A stretch of DNA of 49,726 nucleotides, taken from assembly GCA_020247305.1 (NCBI GenBank), contig JADCJE010000033.1:1-49726 (forward strand), written 5' to 3'. The notes beneath the pieces were generated by a model. The model worked only from the letters and a program-made list of their open reading frames with translations, made no database searches and had not been told where the DNA came from. Below, piece after piece: positions 41,876 to 49,683 of the stretch (its first letter is position 1; every line of letters begins with the position of its first letter). Both the position numbers and the translations under genes were made by a program. The stretch comes from Phycisphaerales bacterium. GTDB lineage: Bacteria; Planctomycetota; UBA1135; UBA2386.

Positions 41876-42519
41876 CCGCCTGCCGTCGGCACGATCGTGC
41901 GCGAGCGCTCGTGCAGGATGCCCAGGCGCAGCGGTCCGAGCTGCACGTGCCACAGCCCATCGTCGCATGCCTGCAGCCTGACCGTCTCGCCCGCGAATGC
42001 CTCGCCGACGAACACCAACCCGCCGTCCCACTTGATGCTGCCGTCGGTGCGCACGCTGCGCTGCTCGAGACCGTCGGCGTACTGATGCTCCGGCAAGCTG
42101 CTCGGCAGCGACCGCGTCGACAGCTCGTAGACCTCGCCGGGGGGCTTCTTGCCAAGCGCCTCGTGCGGCCGCTCGTGGTTGTAGGTCTCCTGGAAGCGAT
42201 CGAACGCCTGCTGCTGCGCCCGAATCGACGACCGCAGCGGCATCGCCGTCTCGACCTTCAACGTCTCGTGGAAGCGCTCGTGCCGACCATTCTGGTCGGG
42301 CCGTCCCGGCTCGATGAGCACCGGCGTCACGCCAAGCCGCACGAGCCAGACCCCGAGCCGCGACAGCCGGCCAAGGCCGCTGGAGCTGAACGGCGGCCCG
42401 CCGTCGCTCAGCATGCACTTCGGCAGCCCGAAGGCACCGAAGGCATCTTCCAGCTGGCGCCGCACGTCGTTGGACTTCGGCTGCACCATCGCCTGGCAGA
42501 CCAGCGACGCACGGCTGTT
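41833..42519 (-). mobile_element. Truncated IS481-type insertion sequence
   Basis: The fragment encodes the second half of an IS481-family DDE transposase: LSDGGPPF (second catalytic Asp), LGRLSRLGVWLVRLGV, IEPGRPDQNGRHERFHETLK (catalytic Glu), YNHERPHEALGKKPP and the C-terminal beta region IKWDGGLVFVGEAFAGETV. The N-terminal DNA-binding helices and first catalytic Asp are missing: similarity begins abruptly near 42519, next to a C-rich tract. The frame has no stop at the element's end and continues into the flank. The distal end is marked by two ACATGGGT-containing repeats of the kind found at IS481 termini. It cannot transpose on its own. Confidence 0.8.
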
Positions 42520-42547
42520 GCCGTTGCCACGCGCATCGTCGCGACGG

Positions 42548-42580
42548 CCCAATCCCCCCAATCCCCCCCCCCGCCCACCC
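42548..42580 (-). repeat. G-run tract (potential G-quadruplex) at the broken IS end
   Basis: The minus strand has G-runs of 3, 3, 10, 6 and 3 separated by one to three bases (42548-42580). This satisfies the usual four-run pattern for an intramolecular quadruplex and lies ~30 bases outside the point where transposase similarity stops. Confidence 0.6.
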
Positions 42581-42602
42581 TGACGGATTCCGAACTCTGG
42601 AC

Positions 42603-42631
42603 TTGCGTTGGAGGCGCTTTGGACGTATTAG
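42603..42631 (+). promoter_or_regulatory. Possible sigma70-like promoter for the RAYT gene
   Basis: TTGCGT (42603-42608) and TATTAG (42626-42631) are 17 bases apart in a locally less GC-rich stretch ~90 bases before the start codon. Matches to consensus are only 3/6 and 4/6. Confidence 0.25.
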
Positions 42632-42719
42632 TGCGCATTCAAGTTGGTCGACGGCGCGACGGGTCGCGATCGCTGGTCGTGGAGTGAGTGTGCGGGCGAT
42701 GCGGTGCGTGGAGGCTGGC

Positions 42720-43457
42720 ATGGCGGCGAGGCAGAGGGTGCGGATGGTGCAGAAGGTGCAAAAGGCGAAGAAGGCGCGGCCGGTGCAGGCCGTCCTGCCG
42801 TTTCGCCAGCGCGGCGGCGCGCGCGTGGGCGCTGGGCGCAAGCCCAACGGCGCTGCGCCGTTGATGGCGCGGACGACGCGGCCTGCGCACGCCGCCTACC
42901 ACCCCGCGCTCGTCACCGTGAAGCTGCGGCAGCACCTGCCGCGCCTGCGCAACCGCAAGGAACGCGCGGCGCTGCTCTCCCACTTCGCGCGCGGCAAGGA
43001 CCGGTTCGGCTTCCGGCTGCTGCACTTCGCCATCCTCAACGACCACCTGCACTTCGTCGTCGAGGCCAAGGACCGCACCGCGCTGAGTCGCGGGTTGCAG
43101 GGGCTGCTCATCCGGCTGGCGCGCGGGCTCAACAAGCTCTGGGGCAGGAAGGGCAAGGTCTTCGCCGACCGCTACCACGACCGCGCGCTCAAGAGCCCGC
43201 GCGAGGTGCGCAACGCGCTGGTCTACGTGCTCGGCAACGGCCGCAAGCACGCGGCGCAGGGGCGCATGATCGCGGCGTTCGACGGGCCCGACATGTTCAC
43301 GTCGGCGCCGTGGTTCGACGGCTTCGTGGCAACGATCGAGGTGCGCGGCATCGACGGCATCCCGCTGCCGGTGGCGCGGGCGCGGACGTGGCTGGCGAAC
43401 GACGGCTGGCGGAGGCTCGGCAAGATCGGACTGGAGGAGCAGCCGAAAGTCGGTTGA
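42720..43457 (+). CDS. RAYT: REP-associated tyrosine transposase (Y1_Tnp, IS200-like)
   Basis: A 245-residue HUH nuclease of the RAYT type. HFAILNDHLHFVVEA carries the HUH pair (H-L-H). LIRLARGLNKLWGRKGKVFA, then DRYHDRALKSPREVRNALVY and VLGNGRKH are family hallmarks and include the candidate catalytic Tyr. The N-terminus is Lys/Arg-rich (VQKVQKAKKARPVQ, GGARVGAGRKPNG), the latter a recurrent RAYT prefix. GGAGG lies five bases before the ATG at 42720, which fixes this start. RAYTs are domesticated single-copy transposases that act on short palindromic REP sequences; two 41-base near-identical repeats and a hairpin lie 120-285 bases downstream. It has no partner IS ends, as expected for the family. 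Confidence 0.92.
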   Translation: MAARQRVRMVQKVQKAKKARPVQAVLPFRQRGGARVGAGRKPNGAAPLMARTTRPAHAAYHPALVTVKLRQHLPRLRNRKERAALLSHFARGKDRFGFRLLHFAILNDHLHFVVEAKDRTALSRGLQGLLIRLARGLNKLWGRKGKVFADRYHDRALKSPREVRNALVYVLGNGRKHAAQGRMIAAFDGPDMFTSAPWFDGFVATIEVRGIDGIPLPVARARTWLANDGWRRLGKIGLEEQPKVG

Positions 43458-43577
43458 CGCGGGCGGTGCGCGGCTGAGCCGGCCAAGCCGGCCAGAGACG
43501 TTGCGGGCGAACCAACACGACCAACCGCCGCGCCGTCGCTGAGACGGCCTGGGAAGAGGGTCGCACACCGGGCGCGG

Positions 43578-43618
43578 GCGCGTCCAAACCTCTCCATCTT
43601 GGCCCGCCCATCGCCGCG
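43578..43618 (+). repeat. 41-base direct repeat, copy 1 (candidate RAYT-associated repeat)
   Basis: It begins GCGCGTCCAAACC and ends CCATCGCCGCG; 40 of 41 bases match copy 2 at 43702. It is downstream of the RAYT gene. Confidence 0.8.
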
Positions 43619-43647
43619 TCCCCGCTCCTCATCCCGTCCCAGGCCTT

Positions 43648-43665
43648 CGCAGCGGCCCCGCTGCG
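43648..43665. repeat. Hairpin between the two 41-base repeats
   Basis: CGCAGCGG-CC-CCGCTGCG, a perfect 8-bp inverted repeat, lies between the two direct repeats. Confidence 0.6.
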
Positions 43666-43701
43666 GTTGGCGTCGCCGTTGCGCCCACAACGCTTCTGGC
43701 C

Positions 43702-43742
43702 GCGCGTCCAAACCGCTCCATCTTGGCCCGCCCATCGCCGCG
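43702..43742 (+). repeat. 41-base direct repeat, copy 2
   Basis: One mismatch to copy 1. It ends 13 bases before the stop codon of the oppositely oriented Gfo/Idh gene. Confidence 0.8.
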
Positions 43743-43755
43743 ATGCCGCCGCCAA

Positions 43756-45087
43756 TCACGCCCCCCACGCCGCGCCGCGCACCATCTCGCCCGGCATCCA
43801 GCTCTGCACCAGCGCATCCGCCGCGGCATCCCCGGTGCGCAGCCCGGCCGCGTCCCACTGCAGCGGCTTGCCGCGCGCGGCGCGGTAGGCGACGTTCGCC
43901 AGCAACACGGCTTCGGTGAGCGGCCCGGCATAGGCGAACGCCGTCGACGGCTGCGTCCTTCGTGCGCACGCGTCCAACCACTCGCGGTGATGGCCCGGCG
44001 ACGGCGCGAGGAACGGCGCTGGCGCCTTCCACGACGCCGCGCGCGCTGCGGGCCCGATCGCGTGCCGCGTGTAGTCGCTGACGAGCCACCCGTCGTCGCC
44101 GACGAAGAGCACGGCGTTGGTCCACTTCTCCAGTCCGCGGCTCGCGAGCGCCGCGGTCGGCCGGTCGTTGCCGGCGTGCCAGTGCAGCGTGACCGCCGGC
44201 CGGCTGCCGCGGGCCGGGAACGCGTACTCGCAGCGCATGCCGCGCGGCGCGCAGTGCGGGTGCGGCTCGGGGCCGTCAGCCTGCACGGCGAGCGGCGCAT
44301 CGAGTTCGAGCGCCCAGAACGCGAGGTCCATGAAGTGGCAGGCCATGTCGGCGGTCGTGCCGCCGCCGAATGCCCAGTAGCGACGCCAGCCCGCGGGATG
44401 CAGGCCGTCGGCATACGGCCGGTCGACCGGGCCGAGCCAGCAGTCCCAGTCGAGGTGCGCCGGGCACGCGCCGCCGGTCGGCACGCTCTCGGCCGACCAG
44501 TTGGTGCCGTTGACGAAGACGTACACCTCGCGCACGGTCCCGACCGCGCCGCTGCGCACCGCCTCGACGACACGATGGTAGTTGGCGTTGGCGTGGATCT
44601 GGATGCCCATCTGCGTCACCGCGCCGCGCGCTTCCGCCTCGCGCGCCAGCGCACGCGCCTGCGCGATCGTGTGCGTCAGCGGCTTCTCGCAATAGACGTC
44701 GAGGCCCTGCTGCAGCGCGAGCATCGACGGCAGGAAGTGCGTGTGATCGGGCGTGCTGACGACGACGCCGTCGAGCGCGAGTTCGCGCACGCGCGCCGCG
44801 TCGCGCAGGATCGTGCGGTAGTCGGCGACCAGCTGCGCGCCGGGGAACCGCTTCGCCGCGCCGGCCAGGATGTTCTGGTCGACGTCGCACAGCACGACGA
44901 TGTCCTCCTTGGCGACGCCGTTGAGGTTGTCGCCGCCGCGGCCGCCGACGCCGATCACCATCAGCCGCGCCTTCTGCTGCGGATCACGCGGCGCGCGCCG
45001 GCGCGGGGCGGACGAGCAACCGGGGAACCACAACGCGCCGGCGGCGGCGAGACCGGCGGCGACGAACTGGCGGCGGGACGAGGTCAT
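43756..45087 (-). CDS. Tat-exported Gfo/Idh/MocA-family oxidoreductase
   Basis: A 443-residue protein. SSRRQFVAAGLAAAGALWF is a Tat signal with twin Arg. The NAD(P)-binding Rossmann half begins LMVIGVGGRGGDNLNGV, followed by VVVSTPDHTHFLPSMLALQ and DVYCEKPLTH, the conserved EKP motif with the Lys that contacts cofactor and substrate. The C-terminal half includes NGTNWSAESV, HLDWDCWLGP, WRRYWAFGGGTTADMACHFMD and YTRHAIG. This exported subgroup is abundant in planctomycetes and is thought to act on sugars or sugar derivatives outside the cytoplasm with tightly bound NAD(P); substrate unknown. Start at 45087, with AATGAT six bases upstream. The 41-base repeat lies just beyond its 3' end. Confidence 0.93.
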   Translation of the reverse strand: MTSSRRQFVAAGLAAAGALWFPGCSSAPRRRAPRDPQQKARLMVIGVGGRGGDNLNGVAKEDIVVLCDVDQNILAGAAKRFPGAQLVADYRTILRDAARVRELALDGVVVSTPDHTHFLPSMLALQQGLDVYCEKPLTHTIAQARALAREAEARGAVTQMGIQIHANANYHRVVEAVRSGAVGTVREVYVFVNGTNWSAESVPTGGACPAHLDWDCWLGPVDRPYADGLHPAGWRRYWAFGGGTTADMACHFMDLAFWALELDAPLAVQADGPEPHPHCAPRGMRCEYAFPARGSRPAVTLHWHAGNDRPTAALASRGLEKWTNAVLFVGDDGWLVSDYTRHAIGPAARAASWKAPAPFLAPSPGHHREWLDACARRTQPSTAFAYAGPLTEAVLLANVAYRAARGKPLQWDAAGLRTGDAAADALVQSWMPGEMVRGAAWGA

Positions 45088-45093
45088 CGCCGC

Positions 45094-45099
45094 ATCATT
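45094..45099 (-). promoter_or_regulatory. -10-like hexamer AATGAT before the Gfo/Idh gene
   Basis: AATGAT, then GCGGCG (6 bases), then ATG on the minus strand. It matches TATAAT at 4 of 6 positions and has the same spacing as the other leaderless candidates. Confidence 0.4.
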
Positions 45100-45146
45100 C
45101 GCCGCCGCCGCGCGGCTCGCCAGTGTCGCACCGCGCGGCTTGCGCC

Positions 45147-45152
45147 TAACGT
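45147..45152 (+). promoter_or_regulatory. -10-like hexamer TAACGT before the dehydratase-like gene
   Basis: TAACGT, then CCGCGC (6 bases), then ATG at 45159. A leaderless transcript is predicted. Confidence 0.5.
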
Positions 45153-45158
45153 CCGCGC

Positions 45159-46184
45159 ATGAGCCAGAGTTTGCAGGAACGGTACGCGCCGCCGCCGTCG
45201 GGTCCGCAGCCGCCGTCGGTCGAGGCGATCCAGGAAGCGCGCCGCCAGCTCGCCGGCCGCGTGCGCCACACGCCGTCGTGGGAGTGGCAGGGCCTGCGCA
45301 TCGACGCCGCCAAGCCCGACGGCGCCGTCGTGCACCTCAAGCTCGAACTGCTGCAGCACGCCGGCTCGTTCAAGTCGCGCGGGGTGCTGCTGGCGATGCA
45401 GCGGCTCACCGACGCGCAGCGGCAGGCCGGAGTCGTCGCCGTCAGCGGCGGCAACCACGCGATGGCGGTGTCGTGGGCGGCGCGCAGCGCCGGCGTCAAT
45501 GCCACGGTCGTGATGCCGCAGACCGCCAACCCGGCGCGCGTCGCCGCCTGCCGCACGATGGGCGCCGAGGTCGTGCTGGTCGAGCACGTCGCCGCCGCGT
45601 TCGACGAAGCCAAGGCGATCGAAGCGCGCGACGGCCGCGCCTACCTGCCGCCGTTCGAGAGCGAGGCGATGGCGCTCGGCGCGGCGACGCTCGGCATGGA
45701 GTTCCTGATCCAGACCGGCCAACTCGACGCGCTGTTCGTCGCCATCGGCGGCGGCGGCCTCGCCGCCGGCGTCGCCAGCGCGGTCAAGCACTTCCAGCCG
45801 CGCTGCAAGGTCTACGGCGTCGAGCCCGAGGGCGCCGACACCATGCACCGCAGCTTCGCCGCCGGCGAACCGCAGCGCATCGACGCCGTGCGCACCATCG
45901 CCGACAGCCTCGGCGCCCCCACCGCGATGCCGTACACCTACGGCCTGTGCCGCCGGCTGCTCGACGGCCTCGTGCGCGTCGACGACGAGGCGATCTGCCG
46001 CGCCATGTGGCTCTTGTTCGCCGACGCCAAGCTGGCGGTCGAACCGGGCGGCGCGGCCGCGCTCGCCGGCATGCTGCAACTGCGCGAACAGCTCGCCGGG
46101 AAACGCATCGGCGTGCTCGTGTGCGGGTCGAACGTCGACCACGCGACGTTCGGCAAGTGCCTGGAGCGCGGCGCGCCGGCGTGA
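45159..46184 (+). CDS. Threonine/serine dehydratase-like PLP enzyme (fold type II)
   Basis: A 341-residue fold-type II PLP enzyme. LELLQHAGSFKSRGVLLAM carries the Schiff-base Lys in the GSFKxRG context, VAVSGGNHAMAVSWAARSAG the Asn/Gly cofactor contacts, and AIGGGGLAAGVASAVKHF the tetraglycine phosphate loop. The sequence resembles catabolic threonine ammonia-lyase, serine dehydratase and hydroxyaspartate-type enzymes. It has no C-terminal ACT regulatory domain, so allosteric control by isoleucine is unlikely and it is probably catabolic. The frame ends before the kinase-FGE gene on the same strand (91 bases). Substrate choice among Thr, Ser and related amino acids is open. Confidence 0.92.
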   Translation: MSQSLQERYAPPPSGPQPPSVEAIQEARRQLAGRVRHTPSWEWQGLRIDAAKPDGAVVHLKLELLQHAGSFKSRGVLLAMQRLTDAQRQAGVVAVSGGNHAMAVSWAARSAGVNATVVMPQTANPARVAACRTMGAEVVLVEHVAAAFDEAKAIEARDGRAYLPPFESEAMALGAATLGMEFLIQTGQLDALFVAIGGGGLAAGVASAVKHFQPRCKVYGVEPEGADTMHRSFAAGEPQRIDAVRTIADSLGAPTAMPYTYGLCRRLLDGLVRVDDEAICRAMWLLFADAKLAVEPGGAAALAGMLQLREQLAGKRIGVLVCGSNVDHATFGKCLERGAPA

Positions 46185-46275
46185 GCGCAGGCCCGAACGG
46201 CCGCCAACCGACGCGCGCTGCCCCCTTGCCGCCCGCGCCGTCGCCGCCGACGCTGTCGCAGCGAGCCGCGCGCGC

Positions 46276-48903
46276 ATGCAGGACCCATCGACCCCGACAC
46301 CATCCCCACACGACCCGACGCCGCGGCCGCACGTCGGCGAACGGGTGCAGTCGACGGCGACCGGCGAACTGCTGAAGAAGCTCGCCACCGCGCCGAAGCT
46401 CGACGCGGAGCGATTCCTTCTGGAGGGCGAGCTCGGCAAGGGCGGCATGGGCCTCGTGCTGCGCGTGCACGACCGCTTCCTCAACCGGCGGCTGGCCATG
46501 AAGGTGCTGCTGGAACGCAGCGCGCCGCGCAGCGCGGACGAGCAGCGGATGGCGCACCAGCTGCTCGGCCGCTTCCTCGAGGAGGCGCAGGTGACGTCGC
46601 AACTCGACCACCCCGGCGTCGTGCCCGTGCACGAGCTCGGCCTCGACCAGACGGGCAAGGTCTACTTCACCATGCGCATGGTGAAGGGGCGCACGGCCAG
46701 CGAAGCGTTCGACGACGCGTTCCACCGCCGCGGCGAGTGGGACCTGACGCGGGCGCTGGAAGTGATCCTGAAGGTCTGCGACACGATGGCCTACGCGCAC
46801 GACAAGGGCGTGGTGCACCGCGACCTGAAGCCGGCCAACGTCATGGTCGGGCGCTTCGGCGAGGTCTACGTGATGGACTGGGGGCTGGCGAAGCTGCTGG
46901 GCCAGCAGGACCGCCACGACCTGCGCATCCGCGCGGCCACGGACTCGGGCGCTTCGCGGCTGGAGACGGCGCGCACGCGCGACGCCGACAGCGACCCCGA
47001 CGACAGCGTCGTTTCGATGGACGGCCAGCAGCTCGGCACGCCCAGCTACATGAGCCCCGAGCAGGCGCGCAGCGAGGAACTGGACGCGCGCGCCGACGTC
47101 TACTCGATCGGCGCGATGCTGTACGAACTGGTCGCCGGCCGGCCGCCGTACGCGCTGCCGGGCGTGCGGCAACCCGCCTATCGCATCCTGGCCGCCTTGG
47201 CCGAGGGCCCGCCCCGCCGCATCGAGGACGTGGCGAAGGACGCGCCCGCCGAGCTCGCGGCCGTCGTCGACAAAGCGATGGCCCGCGAGCGCGACCAGCG
47301 CTACGCGTCCGTGCAAGCCTTGGCGGCCGACCTGCGCGCGCTCCTGGCCCAGCGCGTGGTCACGGCCTACCGGACCGGCGCGTGGCAGGAGACGAAGCTG
47401 TGGGTGCGGCGCAACAAACCGCTGGCGGCGAGCCTCGCGGCGGCGGCACTGCTGCTGGTCGGCGGCGTGGTGGTCGCGCTGCTGCTGCGCGCCGCCGAGG
47501 CGGCGGCGCGCGAAGACGCGGTCGCGCAGCAGTTGCTCGCCGAGGGCAACGCGCGGGTCGCGGCCGCCGCGGAAACCGCGGCCAAGACCGCGCAACAGCA
47601 AGCCGACGCCAAGGCCAAGGCGCTGGCCGCGAAGGTCGCCGAGTTCGACCAACTGGCGATGGTCGTCGACTACGAGCGCCTGACGCAGGAGGAGCAGGCG
47701 CTGCGCACCGCCTACCCCGACCAGCTCGTTGCGATCGACGGATGGCTGCGCCGCGCGGAGGGCCTGATCCGGCACGAAGGCCGGCTGCGGGCGATGGTCG
47801 ACGCGGTCCAGCAGGCGGCGACGCGCCGCGACGACTCTCTGGACGACGCCTCGGCGGCGGCGACGCAGTTCCTCGCGCGGTCGATGGCCGACCTCGTCGG
47901 CAAGCTGCCGAAGCTCGCCGCTCTGCTGCCCGTGATGACGCAGCGCCAGCGCTGGGCGCAGACGATCGGGCGGCTGACGCTCGCGCACCCGAACGCGGCG
48001 GTGACTTGGGCGACGGCGCGCGCCGCGATCGCCGCGAGCCCGCGCTACCGCGACCAGGAACTGTCGCTGCGCGACCGCGACGTGTGGGGCCTCGTGCCGA
48101 TCGGCGAGAACCCGCAGAGCGGGCTGTGGGAGTTCTACGACCTGCGCAGCGCGTGGGACGGCGCCACCGACCCGGCGGCGCTCGCGCAGTCGCCGATCCC
48201 GACGCACGGCCCCGACGGCCGCGTCGCCGTGACCGGCGACAGCGGCATCGTCTGGGCGCTGCTGCCGGGCGGCGCCCTGCCGGCGGGCACGCCTGCCGCG
48301 GTCCGCCCGTCCGGCGCGGCGGACCGGCGCACGGTGCGGCTCGATCCATTCTTCCTCGCCAAGCACGAGGTGACGCAAGGACAGTGGCGGCGCGCGACGG
48401 GCGCCAATCCGTCGGTGTCCGCCGCGGCCAACGACCTCGCGCTGCCGGTCGAGAACGTCACGTGGTTCGCGTGCCGCGACGCGCTGGAGCGCGTCGGCCT
48501 CGCGCTGCCGAGCCAACTGCAGTGGGAGTACGCCATCCGCGGCGGCACGACGACGGCATGGTGGACCGGCGACGACGAACGCGCCGTGCTGGCGGCGGAG
48601 AACCTCAGCGCACGCACCGGATTGCTGCCCGTCGGCAGCCGCTCGCCGAACCCGTTCGGCCTGTTCGACATGGGCGGCAACGTCAGCGAGTGGTGCCAGG
48701 ACGACTACGGCAACGCCGGCGGCGAACGGCCGGGCGACGGCCGCCGGCCCGAAGGCGGCGACAAGACGACCGGCCGCTCGGTGTGCGGCAGCAGCTGCAG
48801 CGACGACCCGCAGCGCGCGCGCTCCGACTTCCGCATCGGCTTCGAAGGCTCCGACCGGTACTACGACCTCGGCGTGCGCGCCGTGCGCGCCGTGCGGCGA
48901 TGA
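46276..48903 (+). CDS. Transmembrane Ser/Thr protein kinase with C-terminal FGE/SUMF1 domain
   Basis: An 875-residue protein. The N-terminal Hanks-type kinase (about 52-350) has the Gly loop GELGKGGMGLVLRV, K76 (RLAMKVLLE), HRDLKPANV with catalytic D183, and D201 in DWG (Trp in place of Phe of DFG, frequent in this group). The activation segment carries LGTPSYMSPEQA. One membrane helix follows (about 381-403, ASLAAAALLLVGGVVVALLL), then a long Gln/Ala-rich coiled region. Residues ~675-873 form an FGE/SUMF1-type domain (LAKHEVTQGQWRRA, LPSQLQWEYAIRGGTTTAWW, GLFDMGGNVSEW, then CGSSCSDDP and GVRAVRAVRR). The topology puts the kinase in the cytoplasm and the FGE domain outside, perhaps as a sensor. 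A truncated copy of its tail lies at 19104-19880. Confidence 0.94.
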   Translation: MQDPSTPTPSPHDPTPRPHVGERVQSTATGELLKKLATAPKLDAERFLLEGELGKGGMGLVLRVHDRFLNRRLAMKVLLERSAPRSADEQRMAHQLLGRFLEEAQVTSQLDHPGVVPVHELGLDQTGKVYFTMRMVKGRTASEAFDDAFHRRGEWDLTRALEVILKVCDTMAYAHDKGVVHRDLKPANVMVGRFGEVYVMDWGLAKLLGQQDRHDLRIRAATDSGASRLETARTRDADSDPDDSVVSMDGQQLGTPSYMSPEQARSEELDARADVYSIGAMLYELVAGRPPYALPGVRQPAYRILAALAEGPPRRIEDVAKDAPAELAAVVDKAMARERDQRYASVQALAADLRALLAQRVVTAYRTGAWQETKLWVRRNKPLAASLAAAALLLVGGVVVALLLRAAEAAAREDAVAQQLLAEGNARVAAAAETAAKTAQQQADAKAKALAAKVAEFDQLAMVVDYERLTQEEQALRTAYPDQLVAIDGWLRRAEGLIRHEGRLRAMVDAVQQAATRRDDSLDDASAAATQFLARSMADLVGKLPKLAALLPVMTQRQRWAQTIGRLTLAHPNAAVTWATARAAIAASPRYRDQELSLRDRDVWGLVPIGENPQSGLWEFYDLRSAWDGATDPAALAQSPIPTHGPDGRVAVTGDSGIVWALLPGGALPAGTPAAVRPSGAADRRTVRLDPFFLAKHEVTQGQWRRATGANPSVSAAANDLALPVENVTWFACRDALERVGLALPSQLQWEYAIRGGTTTAWWTGDDERAVLAAENLSARTGLLPVGSRSPNPFGLFDMGGNVSEWCQDDYGNAGGERPGDGRRPEGGDKTTGRSVCGSSCSDDPQRARSDFRIGFEGSDRYYDLGVRAVRAVRR

Positions 48904-48972
48904 CGCGTCGGCCCGGCGGCTCGCAGCGGCGGACCGCCGCGCCGCCGGCATCGCGCACGTCGCGCCCGGCTG

Positions 48973-49647
48973 CTACTGCGCCACCGTCGCCAGGTCGTCG
49001 AACGACGTCCGCGCGTCCGCCTTCGTCCACAGGCCGACGCCGCCCGCCTTGCCGATCGTCGCGTCGCGCACGTCGAGCAGCAGAGCACCGTTCAACGAGC
49101 ACGTGATGCGATCGCCGACGAACGCCACCTCGACGCGGTGGAACTCGCCGGGCTTGGTGATCACCAGCGTGGTGCCGAGCTGCCGGCGCACGCCGTCCTG
49201 CACGACGTAGACGCGAAAGTTGGACTCCAGCGGGTTGAAGCGGCACACGTAGTAGTTGTCGGCGTCCTGCACGCGCCACATCGGGCCGCCGCCCTGGTCG
49301 ACCTCGCCGCCGTCGGCGCGCACGGCGACCGACACACGCCCGTCGGCGAGCGACGGCTCGGGCGTCCAGAACAGGTTGAAGCGGTCCTCGCCGCCCGCGC
49401 TGGCGGCGACCATCGCCATCACCCTCGGCGCGGAGATCGCGCGCGCGTCGAACACCGCCATCCACTTCGCGTCCGGTCCGCTGCCGCCGGTGCTCGCCGC
49501 ACGCCAACCGCCGATCTCGCCGTCGAAGCCCTGTGCGCCCGGCGTCGGGCCGCCGGACGGACCGGTGGCGCAGGCGGCGAGCACAACAGCCAATGCGGCG
49601 GCGAGCACAGCGGACAACGACGACGACGGGGCGGACTTCGGCTCCAT
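48973..49647 (-). CDS. Lipoprotein with 3-keto-disaccharide-hydrolase-like (DUF1080/LamG) fold
   Basis: A 224-residue protein with a lipoprotein signal ending LAAC (C26) and a short Gly/Pro linker. The remainder is a jelly-roll domain of the DUF1080/LamG-like type: FDARAISAPRVMAMVAASAG, GGGPMWRVQDADNYYVCRFN, NFRVYVVQDGVRRQLGTTL, EFHRVEVAFVGDRITCSLNG and GGVGLWTKADARTSFDDL. These follow a recurrent planctomycete and acidobacterial secreted family, presumed to bind or act on carbohydrates; catalytic residues could not be assigned. It starts six bases after a TAGACT element. It converges with the kinase-FGE gene. Confidence 0.85.
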   Translation of the reverse strand: MEPKSAPSSSLSAVLAAALAVVLAACATGPSGGPTPGAQGFDGEIGGWRAASTGGSGPDAKWMAVFDARAISAPRVMAMVAASAGGEDRFNLFWTPEPSLADGRVSVAVRADGGEVDQGGGPMWRVQDADNYYVCRFNPLESNFRVYVVQDGVRRQLGTTLVITKPGEFHRVEVAFVGDRITCSLNGALLLDVRDATIGKAGGVGLWTKADARTSFDDLATVAQ

Positions 49648-49653
49648 CGCCGC

Positions 49654-49659
49654 AGTCTA
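49654..49659 (-). promoter_or_regulatory. -10-like hexamer TAGACT before the DUF1080-like lipoprotein gene
   Basis: TAGACT, then GCGGCG (6 bases), then ATG on the minus strand. A leaderless transcript is predicted. Confidence 0.5.
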
Positions 49660-49683
49660 GCGACGTGGTCTGCCGCCGCGCGC

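Noticed and set aside
41227..42561. A single 444-codon protein joining transposase and lipoprotein
   Set aside because: The frame merely lacks a stop at the IS end. The middle section is Cys/Arg-rich nonsense, and the lipoprotein has its own GAGG-preceded ATG and signal peptide.
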